From Candidatus Woesearchaeota archaeon (GTDB taxonomy: Archaea > Nanobdellota > Nanobdellia > Woesearchaeales > GW2011-AR9): a stretch of DNA of 36,381 nt. The stretch spans positions 1 through 36,381 of the forward strand of contig JACPCD010000038.1 of the NCBI GenBank assembly GCA_016179955.1, read 5' to 3'. Below are positions 9,723 through 20,040 of the stretch, one piece after another; position 1 is the stretch's first letter, and each line of letters begins with the position of its first letter. Made by a program: the position numbers and the translations under genes. Below the pieces are notes generated by a model. That model was not told the origin of the DNA. It did no database searches and worked only from the letters and a program-made list of their open reading frames with translations.

Positions 9723-10142
9723 TTACATTTTAATTTTAAATGCACCATACAAAAGTGCCCGGGGTTCAGCTACAAAAAAATAATATAGCGGATTTAGTTT
9801 TCCTTTATCAGAATCTTTTAAGAGATGATACAATTCATGTCTCACCGTTGCTCTCGTTGATGATGAATGAATTTTGTCCCCATCGCCAACCAGATGCAGA
9901 TCATACCTTTCCCCATTTTTTCGGGCACCAACGGTTTCACCGTCATATTTTGCATCAATTTTTAAGTGATTTAATCCTAATTTAGGTGCTTCTTCTTCAA
10001 CCATCTTTTCAAGTTCTTCTTGGGATCTTACTCGTGGACCAAAGTCATGAATACCATCTATCAACCATAAAGCTCCAATATAGCTTACACCACCAACAGC
10101 TACCCATTTCATTCCCTCCATGATATATTCAACTGGTTCCAT
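9723..10142 (-). CDS. small membrane-anchored zinc metallopeptidase-like protein (gluzincin-like)
   Basis: N-terminal hydrophobic segment. RATVRHELYHLL (HExxH) followed by AEPRA as possible third ligand. Confidence 0.55.
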   Translation of the reverse strand: MEPVEYIMEGMKWVAVGGVSYIGALWLIDGIHDFGPRVRSQEELEKMVEEEAPKLGLNHLKIDAKYDGETVGARKNGERYDLHLVGDGDKIHSSSTRATVRHELYHLLKDSDKGKLNPLYYFFVAEPRALLYGAFKIKM

Positions 10143-10150
10143 ATTTTATC

Positions 10151-11368
10151 TCACTTCTTCCTTAGCAAATCCTCAGCATCCCGCACGATTTGAAGCGGAT
10201 GATTGGCGGTGTCCATCAGTTCAATGACTTCTTCCGGTGTTTTCAACCCCTGAATGCCGGTGGTGGCTAAGAGCGTGGGGTCAATGAAATAAACGTCAAT
10301 AAAATCATCAGGCCGCTGATGAATGGCTTTGATATAACAATGATCATAGCCTCCAATCTGCTCCGTATCATACCCAAAAGTCCAGTTTTTGAATTTTTCA
10401 GGGTGCAGCGGCACCAGGTATTCCCGCAGGTACTGCAACGCTAATCCCGTATAATCAGTGCATTTGCCGCTGATACGCTCACCTTGCTGTCCCGAGAACA
10501 CTGCCCTGACAGCATCGTTGAGACTTGCATAATGCTGAATGATATTTCTGGCAAAATAACAGGATAAGACCACGCTTTCTCCAACGGAATAATCTTTAAG
10601 CTCTTTTCCCAACCGGTCAGTCAAGCCAGCATATTTTTGGTCGCGGGTAAGAATCTCCTGGGTGCGCTCATGAGCAAGTTGACGGAAATGTTTTTTAGAT
10701 CTGACGGTGAGTAGTTCCTGGAGGTCATGATAAGACGTCCCTTTCGTCTCTGATAGCAGAGATTGTCGTATTCGATGTTTTAATGATGCAGCTCCAGGGT
10801 CATCGGCGGAGAGTGCAGTGACTTTTTCTTCCAGAGAATCGGCAGCAAAATCCAGTAAATCTGTCGTTGGCCTGATGCGGGTCTGACTGGCAATCTCTAA
10901 GCCCGTCAGATATACTGCACGGACAGTCTGGAACGCTTGCAGTGCTTGGTTTTTCTCTTTACGGCTAATTTCAGGCAAGTCCAAGACATACTGCACTAGT
11001 CCGGGGTAATTTGCCAGGAAATCAAGGGAATCGAGGCGCAAAAATTTATCCCTATTACAACGATTTAAATCGGCTATCTGTGCAGCGCGTATTAATTGCT
11101 GGGCTGCTTTTTCCTGCGCTTTTTCATTACGATCGCTTCGGGAAGAATTCTTATACAAAAGTGCTTCCAGGAAAAAATTGACCGTGCCATTAGGGGAATA
11201 GAACCTAGAAGCAGCTATAGAATTATCAATCTGAATATTTCCATAGCGCTCGAAGAGAAGTTTGTTAACCTCTTTAAAATTCAAGCCAATCGGAAAGCCC
11301 AGGAATCCTTTCTTCAACTTATGGAAAATAGGGCTGCTCAATGGGAGGAATGAATCGCTGGAAACCAT
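10151..11368 (-). CDS. transglutaminase-like cysteine protease superfamily protein
   Basis: GKCTDYTGLALQYLREYL ... GGYDHCYIKAIHQ ... VYFIDPTLL fits a Cys-His-Asp triad. Start taken as the internal ATG at 11368 (ORF opens at 11476). Confidence 0.55.
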   Translation of the reverse strand: MVSSDSFLPLSSPIFHKLKKGFLGFPIGLNFKEVNKLLFERYGNIQIDNSIAASRFYSPNGTVNFFLEALLYKNSSRSDRNEKAQEKAAQQLIRAAQIADLNRCNRDKFLRLDSLDFLANYPGLVQYVLDLPEISRKEKNQALQAFQTVRAVYLTGLEIASQTRIRPTTDLLDFAADSLEEKVTALSADDPGAASLKHRIRQSLLSETKGTSYHDLQELLTVRSKKHFRQLAHERTQEILTRDQKYAGLTDRLGKELKDYSVGESVVLSCYFARNIIQHYASLNDAVRAVFSGQQGERISGKCTDYTGLALQYLREYLVPLHPEKFKNWTFGYDTEQIGGYDHCYIKAIHQRPDDFIDVYFIDPTLLATTGIQGLKTPEEVIELMDTANHPLQIVRDAEDLLRKK

Positions 11369-11660
11369 ATCGCTCGACGATTGCTGCTGCTTCTCGAGCG
11401 TCATCATCAACCATTGCAGTATCGACAGAAGTAAATAAATCATCAGGGGGAGGCAGCTGCTCCAAGGGAAGCTCAAAATGCCGAACTAACCGAGACGGCT
11501 CTTGCGGGGCGTGCTGGGCAGCATCTTCAGCAGTAACCACTCTTACCTCTAAGTTGGCCTGGCCCACTTCCAGACGTTCCACTCGCGTCTGTAGCTTATC
11601 TCTCGGAAGCAGCCAGCCAAACCAGCGACGAAAATATTCTTTCATAAAGCTCTTCTGCAA
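11319..11660 (-). CDS. hypothetical protein, overlaps the next gene out of frame
   Basis: 113-aa ORF with predicted coiled region RDKLQTRVERLEVGQANLEVRV. Overlaps the downstream ORF. Confidence 0.45.
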   Translation of the reverse strand: MQKSFMKEYFRRWFGWLLPRDKLQTRVERLEVGQANLEVRVVTAEDAAQHAPQEPSRLVRHFELPLEQLPPPDDLFTSVDTAMVDDDAREAAAIVERYGFQRFIPPIEQPYFP

Positions 11661-11752
11661 TGCGCTCTTTTTAAACTTTTCTATTGTTACTACTATATTA
11701 TAATTAAATGTCCATCACAAATCTATATAAACCGGCAGGATTTCAATAAGCT

Positions 11753-12208
11753 ATGAAACGAGTCCAACTGCGGGTGAAAGACTTTGCAGGTGAGATTGCG
11801 GGATATAACCTCACGCTGACCAAGAAAGACACCTTAGAGATGGTGGAGGAGGGAGAATTTAAAATAATTCTCCTGAATGGCATACCTGCTTTCTTTTATT
11901 ACCTAGACCAAGCCATTCCTACTTTAAAATTCCTCCAAACCAGAGACGTGTTGAAGAAAATAACCGTGGATATGGGCGCCATTAAGTTTATTGTCAATGG
12001 CGCCGATGTGATGCGGCCGGGCATTGTGGCAGTTGAGGAGCATATTCAGAAAGACGAGCCAGTAGTTATTATTGATGAGAAAAATAAGAAAGCGATTGCA
12101 GTGGGCGTAGCTCTTCTGGATGGAGCAGAGTTGCTGGCGTTGAAAACAGGGAAAGTAGTCAAAACCATTCATTATGTAGGCGATGCGCTCTGGAAAATAG
12201 AAGTGTAA
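11753..12208 (+). CDS. PUA-domain RNA-binding protein
   Basis: GADVMRPGIVAVEEHIQKDEPVVIIDEKNKKAIAVGVALLDGAELLALKTGKVVKTIHYVGDALWKIEV is a PUA signature. Confidence 0.85.
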   Translation: MKRVQLRVKDFAGEIAGYNLTLTKKDTLEMVEEGEFKIILLNGIPAFFYYLDQAIPTLKFLQTRDVLKKITVDMGAIKFIVNGADVMRPGIVAVEEHIQKDEPVVIIDEKNKKAIAVGVALLDGAELLALKTGKVVKTIHYVGDALWKIEV

Positions 12209-12209
12209 C

Positions 12210-12536
12210 ATGATATTTAACCGTACCCGGCAAACCGTTATTTCCAAGAACGAGAAAAAATGCACTTCCTGGTGGTCTCAGGTAATAGGACTGATGTTTC
12301 ATCGAAAACAGAACCTAGTGATGATTTTTCCCAGACCGAGGAAAGTCCGGCTGCATATGTTCTTTGTATTTTATCCTATTGACGTGCTGCTGCTGGATGA
12401 GAAGAATCGGATTGTAGAGATTAAACGGAATTTCAGGCCGTTTGCGTTCTGGAATTCCCGCCATCGGCCGCAGAAAGTTGTGGAAATGGCTTTTCCGGGA
12501 GAGTATGAAAAAAATGATGTGCTCAAATTTTATTAG
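12210..12536 (+). CDS. DUF192 family protein
   Basis: SQVIGLMFHRKQNLVMIF...MFFVFYPIDVLLLDEKNRIVEIKRNFRPF. Confidence 0.85.
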   Translation: MIFNRTRQTVISKNEKKCTSWWSQVIGLMFHRKQNLVMIFPRPRKVRLHMFFVFYPIDVLLLDEKNRIVEIKRNFRPFAFWNSRHRPQKVVEMAFPGEYEKNDVLKFY

Positions 12537-12578
12537 GTTTTGGTGGCAGCAAAGTGGGCACAAATCTCATTGAGGATT

Positions 12579-13844
12579 CTATAAGCATTTCTGGTTGACT
12601 ATAAAATCGGGCTGCGACCAGTAATCAATATACGTCTTAATTAGACACCCGACCCATTCTCTCCCATACGCTGCCGAGAATCCCCAATGTCCGCCATTGG
12701 CAGTTATTTCACCGCCAACATATCTATTCCCTCGCGCTGCTAATCTGAACCGGTGATAATGATGTGCCGGAACTACTTCATCATCATCCGCGTGGACCAC
12801 AAAAAGTGGGACTTGAATGTGTTGAGCAACGATATTGGCATCACTGAGCACAAGGTATTCTGAAATGTTTTGGGGCACAGTTGATACAATATGATCTTGA
12901 AGATAAGGTTCAAACCAGATTTTCATTCGGGCTTCGTTCCGGTATCTCGACGTCGAAATATATGCTTCATCTAATTGCCGGAATCCAATTCTTTTTTTTC
13001 CAGCACATATTCTCTGTTTCTCTATAAATTCATCAAATCCCCGCCAGAGCATATGAAAACCTTCTTGGTTAAGTTGGCCTTGAATATTAAAGAAGCGTGG
13101 GCCAAATGCACTTTCGGCTTCTGTATTCCGGAACGCATTTCCGGGCACATCCGTAAAGTCGGTTACGGTAGAAAAAGCAATTGCGGAATTTATTATTCCT
13201 TCGCCCCGATAGGCCGCGTGGATAACTCCCGTACCACCCATACTTATCCCCAGTAGATGGACGCTTGAGGGATGATATTTTTCTTTCATTATTCTAGCCA
13301 CTTCGACCAGAATGTATCCCTCTTCTATTCCGCCCCAGCCCAATGCCCCATTAAGGCAATAGAATGGCGCACTGCTGGGATGATCCAGCACCAGCATGTT
13401 ATAATCCTTCAACGGGGAGTCTTCAACCACCTGGAGGAAATTATAGACTGCATTAGCTCTGGTGTCCGAGAGGAATCCAAATGTCCCGATGAGCAGTGGA
13501 GTCGCCGGCTCCCCTGGTTTGTAGATGCCCTGGATTCTAGTTCCTTCGTCCAATGTGAATTCCAACGACAAATACCCGCGCAGATCTTCTGCTCCGGCCC
13601 GATGGAGGTTAGCTAGGCCGGTAGAAATATTATTATTGGTGGTAAATAGTGGTATATCCTGCTCTAATTTATCGGCAATAGAAAAAAAAGCGGTCTGAGT
13701 CCGTTGCGCTATATTGTTTTGGATACGCAGTTCTGGACTGCAGGCACCCGTCAGCATCGCCAGTAAGCCTGCCGTCCGTCCGCACTGAATAAGCTGTTCT
13801 AAATTCATAAATAACTGCCCAGGGAACAGAATAGTTAAAATCAT
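12579..13844 (-). CDS. alpha/beta hydrolase, possibly exported
   Basis: Nucleophile elbow LLGISMGGTG, late VVHADDDEVVPAHHYHRF and NGGHWGF. N-terminal MLTGAC resembles a weak lipobox. Confidence 0.75.
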   Translation of the reverse strand: MILTILFPGQLFMNLEQLIQCGRTAGLLAMLTGACSPELRIQNNIAQRTQTAFFSIADKLEQDIPLFTTNNNISTGLANLHRAGAEDLRGYLSLEFTLDEGTRIQGIYKPGEPATPLLIGTFGFLSDTRANAVYNFLQVVEDSPLKDYNMLVLDHPSSAPFYCLNGALGWGGIEEGYILVEVARIMKEKYHPSSVHLLGISMGGTGVIHAAYRGEGIINSAIAFSTVTDFTDVPGNAFRNTEAESAFGPRFFNIQGQLNQEGFHMLWRGFDEFIEKQRICAGKKRIGFRQLDEAYISTSRYRNEARMKIWFEPYLQDHIVSTVPQNISEYLVLSDANIVAQHIQVPLFVVHADDDEVVPAHHYHRFRLAARGNRYVGGEITANGGHWGFSAAYGREWVGCLIKTYIDYWSQPDFIVNQKCL

Positions 13845-13903
13845 CGCACTTAATTTTTAACAATTCCACAATTATTATAAATAAAAAGTGTTTTTAAGTA
13901 ATT

Positions 13904-14980
13904 ATGGGGGGACCGCAGATTAAATATTTGCAGGCCGTGGAAGGGTTCATCGGACAGTTTAATGAAGAGAGCAAACGGATGGAACTCGATATCATGGACC
14001 GCAAAATAATGTATTTGTTAAGCATCAATGCCCGTTTTGCCGAAAGCAGCATGACTAAAGCTTTAAAAATCTCTAAAGAAGTGGTGCATTACCGCCTGAA
14101 ACGGCTGCAGAAAGATGGCTTTTTGCATGGATTTATTACAGTTCTGGATGCCGAAAAGATGGGGCAGATAGTGCATACCATCAATCTGTCTCTCCACCCA
14201 TTTCATGAGCATAAGAGCATGATTAAGCAGCTGATAGGCGATGCCAGAATCATTAACCTCAAGCATTTTGATTCCCAGTTGGATCTGCAGTTCAGCGTGG
14301 CCACCAGTACTATCCACGAGTTTGCAGAATTTTTTGATTCTTTTCTAAAAGAACATCACCAACTTATCAAAGATTATTCTCATTCTACTTTGCTGGAAGA
14401 GCACTTCACGGGATTGAATTTCCTGCTGGAACCGGCAGAACGGCCGAAGATCCTGGAGAGGAAAGGTTCTAGCTTCCAGCATCTCTTCAGCGCGCGGAAG
14501 ATGCTTCCGGGAGCGGCAGCCGTAGATGCTAAAGATGTCGCTATTCTGGCCGAACTGAAGATTAACAGCCGAATGCCCATCTTGCAGCTGGCGCAAAAAG
14601 TCCACCTGGCAACCACGTCGGTTCAGGGCAGGATCAGCCGGATGATACAGCAAGGCATAATCAAGAATTTCATTCCCTATGCCAGCTTTTCATTCCTGGG
14701 CTATCAGTGGTATATGCTCTTTCTGCGGACCAAGAACCTGAATCAGGCTACTTTTTTCCAGTATCTTCATCAGCATCCGCAGACGGTGTGGGTGAGCAAG
14801 CGTCTGGGAAAATGGAATTATCAAGTGAGCATTTTTGCTCGGAATAACACCCAGTTTAACCAGGTAGTGCAGGATTTACAGCAGCACTTCCATGATTCCA
14901 TTATTAATTATGATTCAGCTACAGTCTACAAGCAATATAAATATGAGTCGCGGGTGGAAATAGGAACCAAAATACCATGA
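13904..14980 (+). CDS. duplicated Lrp/AsnC-family transcriptional regulator
   Basis: Two HTH-plus-RAM-like halves: MDRKIMYLLSINARFAESSMTKALKISKEVVHYRLKRLQ and DVAILAELKINSRMPILQLAQKVHLATTSVQGRISRM. Confidence 0.8.
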   Translation: MGGPQIKYLQAVEGFIGQFNEESKRMELDIMDRKIMYLLSINARFAESSMTKALKISKEVVHYRLKRLQKDGFLHGFITVLDAEKMGQIVHTINLSLHPFHEHKSMIKQLIGDARIINLKHFDSQLDLQFSVATSTIHEFAEFFDSFLKEHHQLIKDYSHSTLLEEHFTGLNFLLEPAERPKILERKGSSFQHLFSARKMLPGAAAVDAKDVAILAELKINSRMPILQLAQKVHLATTSVQGRISRMIQQGIIKNFIPYASFSFLGYQWYMLFLRTKNLNQATFFQYLHQHPQTVWVSKRLGKWNYQVSIFARNNTQFNQVVQDLQQHFHDSIINYDSATVYKQYKYESRVEIGTKIP

Positions 14981-17900
14981 CCGGAAAAAAATTAGAGTTA
15001 GAAAAGATACTGACTGAAATTGAAGAGAAAGAAAGTACTCTTCGTTTTCATGTGCATACCGATGACTGCCAGGAATTTTGCAACTACAATTGCAATTATG
15101 ATGATATCGAAAAAAATTATCCAGAGATTATCAGAGAATTGAAACATAATGGTTCAAATCTGGCAATCGAGTCGGGATTAATGAGCAAGGAAGCATTCTC
15201 CATCCATTGGATGGCGGAAAATTATGAGCGAGCGCTCCCCGTGGCACATCAGCTTGAAGATGTTGATGGCGAGATTGCCTGCCTGCGCAAGCTTAAACGA
15301 TATGAACCGGCACTTGATATTGCCCAGGAGCACGAGAAGCATAATTTGGCAGTTGATCTCTTATTGGATTTGGCACGGCGAGAAGAGGCAGTGGAGTATG
15401 CCAAAAACCATTCCTTGCCGGAGCAGGCCATAAACATCCTGTATAAGAGTGGAAAGTGCAACGAAGCAGTTGCATACGCTACCGCCGTTGGCGAATATGA
15501 GAAAGCGCTTGATCTGCTGGTGGAAGTGCATTTTTTTGACGAGGCCTTTCAGCACGGCAAGAAATATGATTGCCGGGAGTATGCCATCCGTAAAGTTGGC
15601 GCAGTAATTGATACAATTTTAGCGGACGCACAGCGGGAGATAGGTGAAGAAGAGGGAGCATATATGCGGGATGAGGATCATACCGCGGAGAAAGCAGAGC
15701 GGGCAATCAATAAAGTAACCCCCATCTATGAAATTATGGCAAAGTACACGCTGCAAAGCGTGAAGTACAAGGCGAAGATAGATGATTTGCAGAACAAGTT
15801 CTTTCCACCGAAGCCCCTCCCAGAACGTATTAAAGAATACGAGAATCTGGCGGCAAAGGAAACGTCATTTTGGTTTGCGGTTGCTGATCTGGAACTTTGC
15901 CAGGGAAATCTAGTGCGCTACCGCAAGATATGGAGGAAGAGCAAAGAACTTTTCCTTCAACGGGGCGATTCGCAGCGCGCAGAGGAAGCACAGAGTTACC
16001 TGGATAATCCCCGAGCAGCATATTTCCAATCCCAGCATGAACTTGATCCTAAGCTATACTCCGAAGATGCCCGGACCATTAATCAGTTCCTTAGCACTCT
16101 TCAGACAGCATATTTGTCCCGGCGTAAATCACCGGAAAAGTTTCCATCGTTAGAATCAATATTGAATTCCTGGACCATTGACGGCGCAGCTGAATTCTGT
16201 GAATATTTTGATAAGATGAGGTTCAATGACCCTCGGGAAAATAAAATTAGTTCTCCTCTACTTTCTGAAGCAGTTCGTAATTTATCCCCTGAGCAAAAGA
16301 TGGTAGACGCTTTCCAAACAGTGAAGGATACTAACGCGTTTGACTTTGTGCTGGAGCATCTACCGGTGCTTCTTAAAACCAACCTGGATGATATGACATA
16401 TGCAATTAGTGGAGACGATTTTGAAGCGAAAGTATTGGTACCGGGTTCCAATGGGATGGATGAGCAAGGGATATTTTTTCGCCTGGGGGAGATGTATGAT
16501 TATATTTTAGGCCACGAACGAGAAGAGCACCAATCTCCAGAAGAGCGGCCACTGTATCAAAAGCAAGGAGTAGCACTTCGCAACCTGCTCTTCGTGCCAG
16601 TTAAGAAGCTCACCCCGCAAAACATTTTCGATCCGATGACCGGGGGGCCGGAATTGTTTTGGAAAATATTTGAGTCTGCTTCTTTGGGATCCAAAATACC
16701 AGAAATGTTGCAGGACCTGGTGGAAAGCTATGACCAAAAACAAAGTGAATTTCTCCTGGATGAGCGCTTGCGGACTTTAATGGGCGATCTCAATCACTTT
16801 CCGTACGATACAAAAAAGCTATTCAAGGATTTATTTCATCGGGTGCATACCAATCCTTTGGAGCGGGATACGTTAGAACGGGCGCTGAACATCTATTACG
16901 AGATGAGACGGGCGCATGGGAAATCTCCCTTTGTGGATTATTCGTACATTTCTTGGGACAGTCCCTTTCACTTTCTGGGCCAGCTTCCTCAGGATGAGGA
17001 AGGAAAAAATAACCTAGCGATGGAAGTGATGAAAAACATTCGGACTATCCCTTCCTGCCGAATGGAGGTGGCTGCGGCAGTTCTTAACAAACCACTCCAT
17101 GATTTTTTTACTATTCCCTTCAGCTTGTTGGATACGAAAAAAGGGCCAGACGGCACCAGAAGCGAGACGAATACCAAGCCATCAGCAGAATTGATTTCAC
17201 AACTAGAAATACTTTTACCGCAATTCTATAAGGCGGCGCCGGATCTGCTGGATGATTTGCAACAGGCCTACCTCAAAATTGAAGCAGAGCATGGGGCGCC
17301 TGACCAAAAGTTCTGGTTTCTTCATACCGGCAATGGGGATGTTCTGGAGCATTATAAGCGCTTTGCGTCCGCTATCAATGCGGAACGAAGCTCTTTGTTT
17401 ATACCGGAACCAATGCAGAGGTATGTACTGGAAACCCAGCGCACTACCGGGCTAAAGCGGGGAATTCATGAAAAAATGCTGCGGGAGTTTGATGGCATTC
17501 GTTACCTGTTCAAGGAGATGTATGGCCCGGCCCAGGCGCAGGCGTTCAAAGAGCGGAAAAACTTCCGTGAAACAACTGTTCGTGAAATTGTGGATTTCTG
17601 GCGGGAAAAGCAGGCAAAGGTATTACCTCCCGAGGTGCTGGAGACCCTAGCTCACTTTAACTTTTACAAATTCTTTCATGGAACGCAGGATAAAGATAAC
17701 GCGGTGAAGACATATTTAGAAAAAGGGGGTGGGATAGAAGAACTAGAGTACCTCTTTGAAAATCAGGCTAATTTACTTTTGTCCCATATCCAGGATGTGG
17801 AATATTATGATATGGAACGGCGCAAGGCAAAACTAAGCGATGGATTTATCAACGCCATCAATCGGCTGAGGAATGGTCTGAGTTCAAGTTGGAGCTTTGA

Positions 17901-18723
17901 TGAGTTCAGAGTAGAATTCAATAAGAACAAGCTGGATGATTTCTTCAATAATGCGGCAGAATGTACCGGCAATCAGGGCAAGTATCAATGGCAGGGGTAT
18001 GGGCAAATGCAGGATCGGAACATAGGCATTATTGCCGCCAATATTTATGAATCCTATCGGCACAAATCAACCGTCGGCAAAGCGTTCCTTGCCCGATGTC
18101 AGGATAGTGGGGGAAAAGAATTGCTGTATGTTGATGGCGTCGTCATGCTGCAGGACATTGCGGACTTTTTAGCAGAGCCCACGAAAGAAGCACGCTGGAT
18201 GCCCATGTATACGAAAGCCATCTTACAAACTGCTCTGACGCATAAATTTGATGAGGTCGTGTTTAATGTTTCTCATAAATTGGCCCAGCGTTCGGTGTGG
18301 CAATATATTCGTCATTTAGCCGAATTAATTAGTTTGCAGGAAGGCCGTGATTTTCAATATCAAGAAGGCCTGATTGATGATAGTAGCAAGAATGGTGCCG
18401 TTAACACCAAAACCATGAGTGATGGTGGTTTTGAACTGACGGACAGGGTCGTTGAGCAGAATTATCATTACGTGGAAAAAATTGTGGATGCCGGATATAA
18501 CGGTGAGCATCTGTTAGAAGGATTTTGGATCAACCATTGGGACTGCACGCAAGTTACTGGAAAAGGCCCGCGGTTGCCAACCCTCGTTAAACCTGTTGAT
18601 CACCGGGAAGTGCCTCAAGTGAATGATGGCCGGGGGCATATCATCGGCTTCCGCTGGAAGACCGAGGAATTGGTAAAGCTGTTCCGAGAGAAGTACGGGA
18701 AAGAATATGCGCTTGCCAAATAG
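14977..18723 (+). CDS. 1248-aa protein of unknown function with N-terminal alpha-solenoid (TPR/COPI-like) region
   Basis: ATGA overlap with the upstream Lrp gene. Residues ~75-195 show repeated helical units. Cys-rich N-terminus HTDDCQEFCNYNCNYDD. Confidence 0.8.
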   Translation: MTGKKLELEKILTEIEEKESTLRFHVHTDDCQEFCNYNCNYDDIEKNYPEIIRELKHNGSNLAIESGLMSKEAFSIHWMAENYERALPVAHQLEDVDGEIACLRKLKRYEPALDIAQEHEKHNLAVDLLLDLARREEAVEYAKNHSLPEQAINILYKSGKCNEAVAYATAVGEYEKALDLLVEVHFFDEAFQHGKKYDCREYAIRKVGAVIDTILADAQREIGEEEGAYMRDEDHTAEKAERAINKVTPIYEIMAKYTLQSVKYKAKIDDLQNKFFPPKPLPERIKEYENLAAKETSFWFAVADLELCQGNLVRYRKIWRKSKELFLQRGDSQRAEEAQSYLDNPRAAYFQSQHELDPKLYSEDARTINQFLSTLQTAYLSRRKSPEKFPSLESILNSWTIDGAAEFCEYFDKMRFNDPRENKISSPLLSEAVRNLSPEQKMVDAFQTVKDTNAFDFVLEHLPVLLKTNLDDMTYAISGDDFEAKVLVPGSNGMDEQGIFFRLGEMYDYILGHEREEHQSPEERPLYQKQGVALRNLLFVPVKKLTPQNIFDPMTGGPELFWKIFESASLGSKIPEMLQDLVESYDQKQSEFLLDERLRTLMGDLNHFPYDTKKLFKDLFHRVHTNPLERDTLERALNIYYEMRRAHGKSPFVDYSYISWDSPFHFLGQLPQDEEGKNNLAMEVMKNIRTIPSCRMEVAAAVLNKPLHDFFTIPFSLLDTKKGPDGTRSETNTKPSAELISQLEILLPQFYKAAPDLLDDLQQAYLKIEAEHGAPDQKFWFLHTGNGDVLEHYKRFASAINAERSSLFIPEPMQRYVLETQRTTGLKRGIHEKMLREFDGIRYLFKEMYGPAQAQAFKERKNFRETTVREIVDFWREKQAKVLPPEVLETLAHFNFYKFFHGTQDKDNAVKTYLEKGGGIEELEYLFENQANLLLSHIQDVEYYDMERRKAKLSDGFINAINRLRNGLSSSWSFDEFRVEFNKNKLDDFFNNAAECTGNQGKYQWQGYGQMQDRNIGIIAANIYESYRHKSTVGKAFLARCQDSGGKELLYVDGVVMLQDIADFLAEPTKEARWMPMYTKAILQTALTHKFDEVVFNVSHKLAQRSVWQYIRHLAELISLQEGRDFQYQEGLIDDSSKNGAVNTKTMSDGGFELTDRVVEQNYHYVEKIVDAGYNGEHLLEGFWINHWDCTQVTGKGPRLPTLVKPVDHREVPQVNDGRGHIIGFRWKTEELVKLFREKYGKEYALAK

Positions 18724-18777
18724 GAACAAGTGAGATGGCGCATACCAACTTCTTAATTCTCTCTTCTTCTAAATTTT

Positions 18778-19049
18778 AGGGGCACACCCATCGGTCGAAC
18801 CAAACCTGCTCCATTGGTTTTACCCTGAAAGCTTCTCGGGCTTGCAACCCCCTGAACATGGAGATTACACGTTAAGGCTGCTTCCTTCCGGATCTGACCT
18901 GGTTCCGGGCAAGTCCATCCCATGGGACAAGCCGTCAGCAAAGGCATTCAGGACCAACAAAACGAAGTCGGCCCTTCCAAGGGTTTCGGCTCCGTGTGAA
19001 GTCCGTTCACGGTAACAACGCAGGACTAGCGCGCCAGCCTAGCTCTCCC
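18778..19049 (-). ncRNA. signal recognition particle RNA (7S/SRP RNA), ends approximate
   Basis: Minus strand contains CCAGGTCAGATCCGGAAGGAAGCAGCC, the universally conserved SRP helix 8 region, in a ~270-nt structured noncoding segment starting GGGAGAGCTAGG. Confidence 0.9.
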
Positions 19050-19199
19050 TATTTTCACTGATTTTAGTCTGAAGAGAAAGGCGGTATTTAAAGGTTATGT
19101 TGAAGTTCAGGATTGGCGGAGTATTTTCCAATGTAACTACTAAAAAAAGACAATTTTATGGCAACATTTATAAAGAAGTGAGCTTACCACATTAAAACC

Positions 19200-19952
19200 A
19201 TGTTCATTGTGCCAGAATATTTGAAAGATATAAAAGAGAATCCGGCCGAATCCGGCATATTAACTGACTTAGATGGAACTCTCACCGAGATTGCTCCGAC
19301 TCCCGGCCACGTCACTCTCGATGCCGAAACCCAGGAATTGCTGTGCCAGCTCGCCCAAAAATTCAAGATTTGTGGAATCGTTACCGGCAGATCCATTGCC
19401 GATGCCCGCAGAATTGTGGGATTAGATGAACTGATGTATGTCGGGAACCACGGATTAGAGCAATGGGATGCCGGAGAATACTCTTTAGCAGTTGACCCTC
19501 TGCCATACCGGGCTATTTTTGACAGAATAAAACCGGCTCTCATGGAAACGTTCGGTGCGGAAAATATTGAAGACAAAGGATTAGTTCTCGCGGTTCATTA
19601 CCGCCAGCATCCAGAACGAGAGCCAATGATTGAAGAGACCACCCGCAATTTCGCACAGCAGTATCATTTAAGTCGTTTCCACGGCAACAAGCTATGGGAA
19701 CTCCGGCCGAATACGGATCACAGCAAAGGGAGTGCCATCAAAGAAATAGCCCAGAAATATGCCTTAACGCAGGTGATGTATAGTGGCGATGACTATGCCG
19801 ATTATACTGCGTTTCAGGCGGTGAAGGCGTTACACGGCGTGGTGGTGATGGTGAACCACCAGGAATCGCCACCGGACTTGAAGAAAGAAGCAGATATAGC
19901 AGTGAATTCAGTCGGGGAGATGAAAGATATTTTTCATTATTTGGTGGGTTGA
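19200..19952 (+). CDS. otsB: trehalose-6-phosphate phosphatase (HAD family)
   Basis: SGILTDLDGTLTEIAPTPG, CGIVTGRS, YVGNHGLE, GDDYADYTAF motifs. Confidence 0.88.
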   Translation: MFIVPEYLKDIKENPAESGILTDLDGTLTEIAPTPGHVTLDAETQELLCQLAQKFKICGIVTGRSIADARRIVGLDELMYVGNHGLEQWDAGEYSLAVDPLPYRAIFDRIKPALMETFGAENIEDKGLVLAVHYRQHPEREPMIEETTRNFAQQYHLSRFHGNKLWELRPNTDHSKGSAIKEIAQKYALTQVMYSGDDYADYTAFQAVKALHGVVVMVNHQESPPDLKKEADIAVNSVGEMKDIFHYLVG

Positions 19953-20040
19953 TTTTTTAGTTATTCTTCGCACATTTCGGTAGAAAACAGGATGTTTAAG
20001 ATATAGTAAAGAAGCACGCATCCTAAGAGAACAACCCGAA

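Noticed and set aside
18778-19049. SRP RNA considered on the plus strand
   Set aside because: The conserved GGTCAG...GGAAGGAAGCAGCC motif reads in the RNA sense only on the minus strand.
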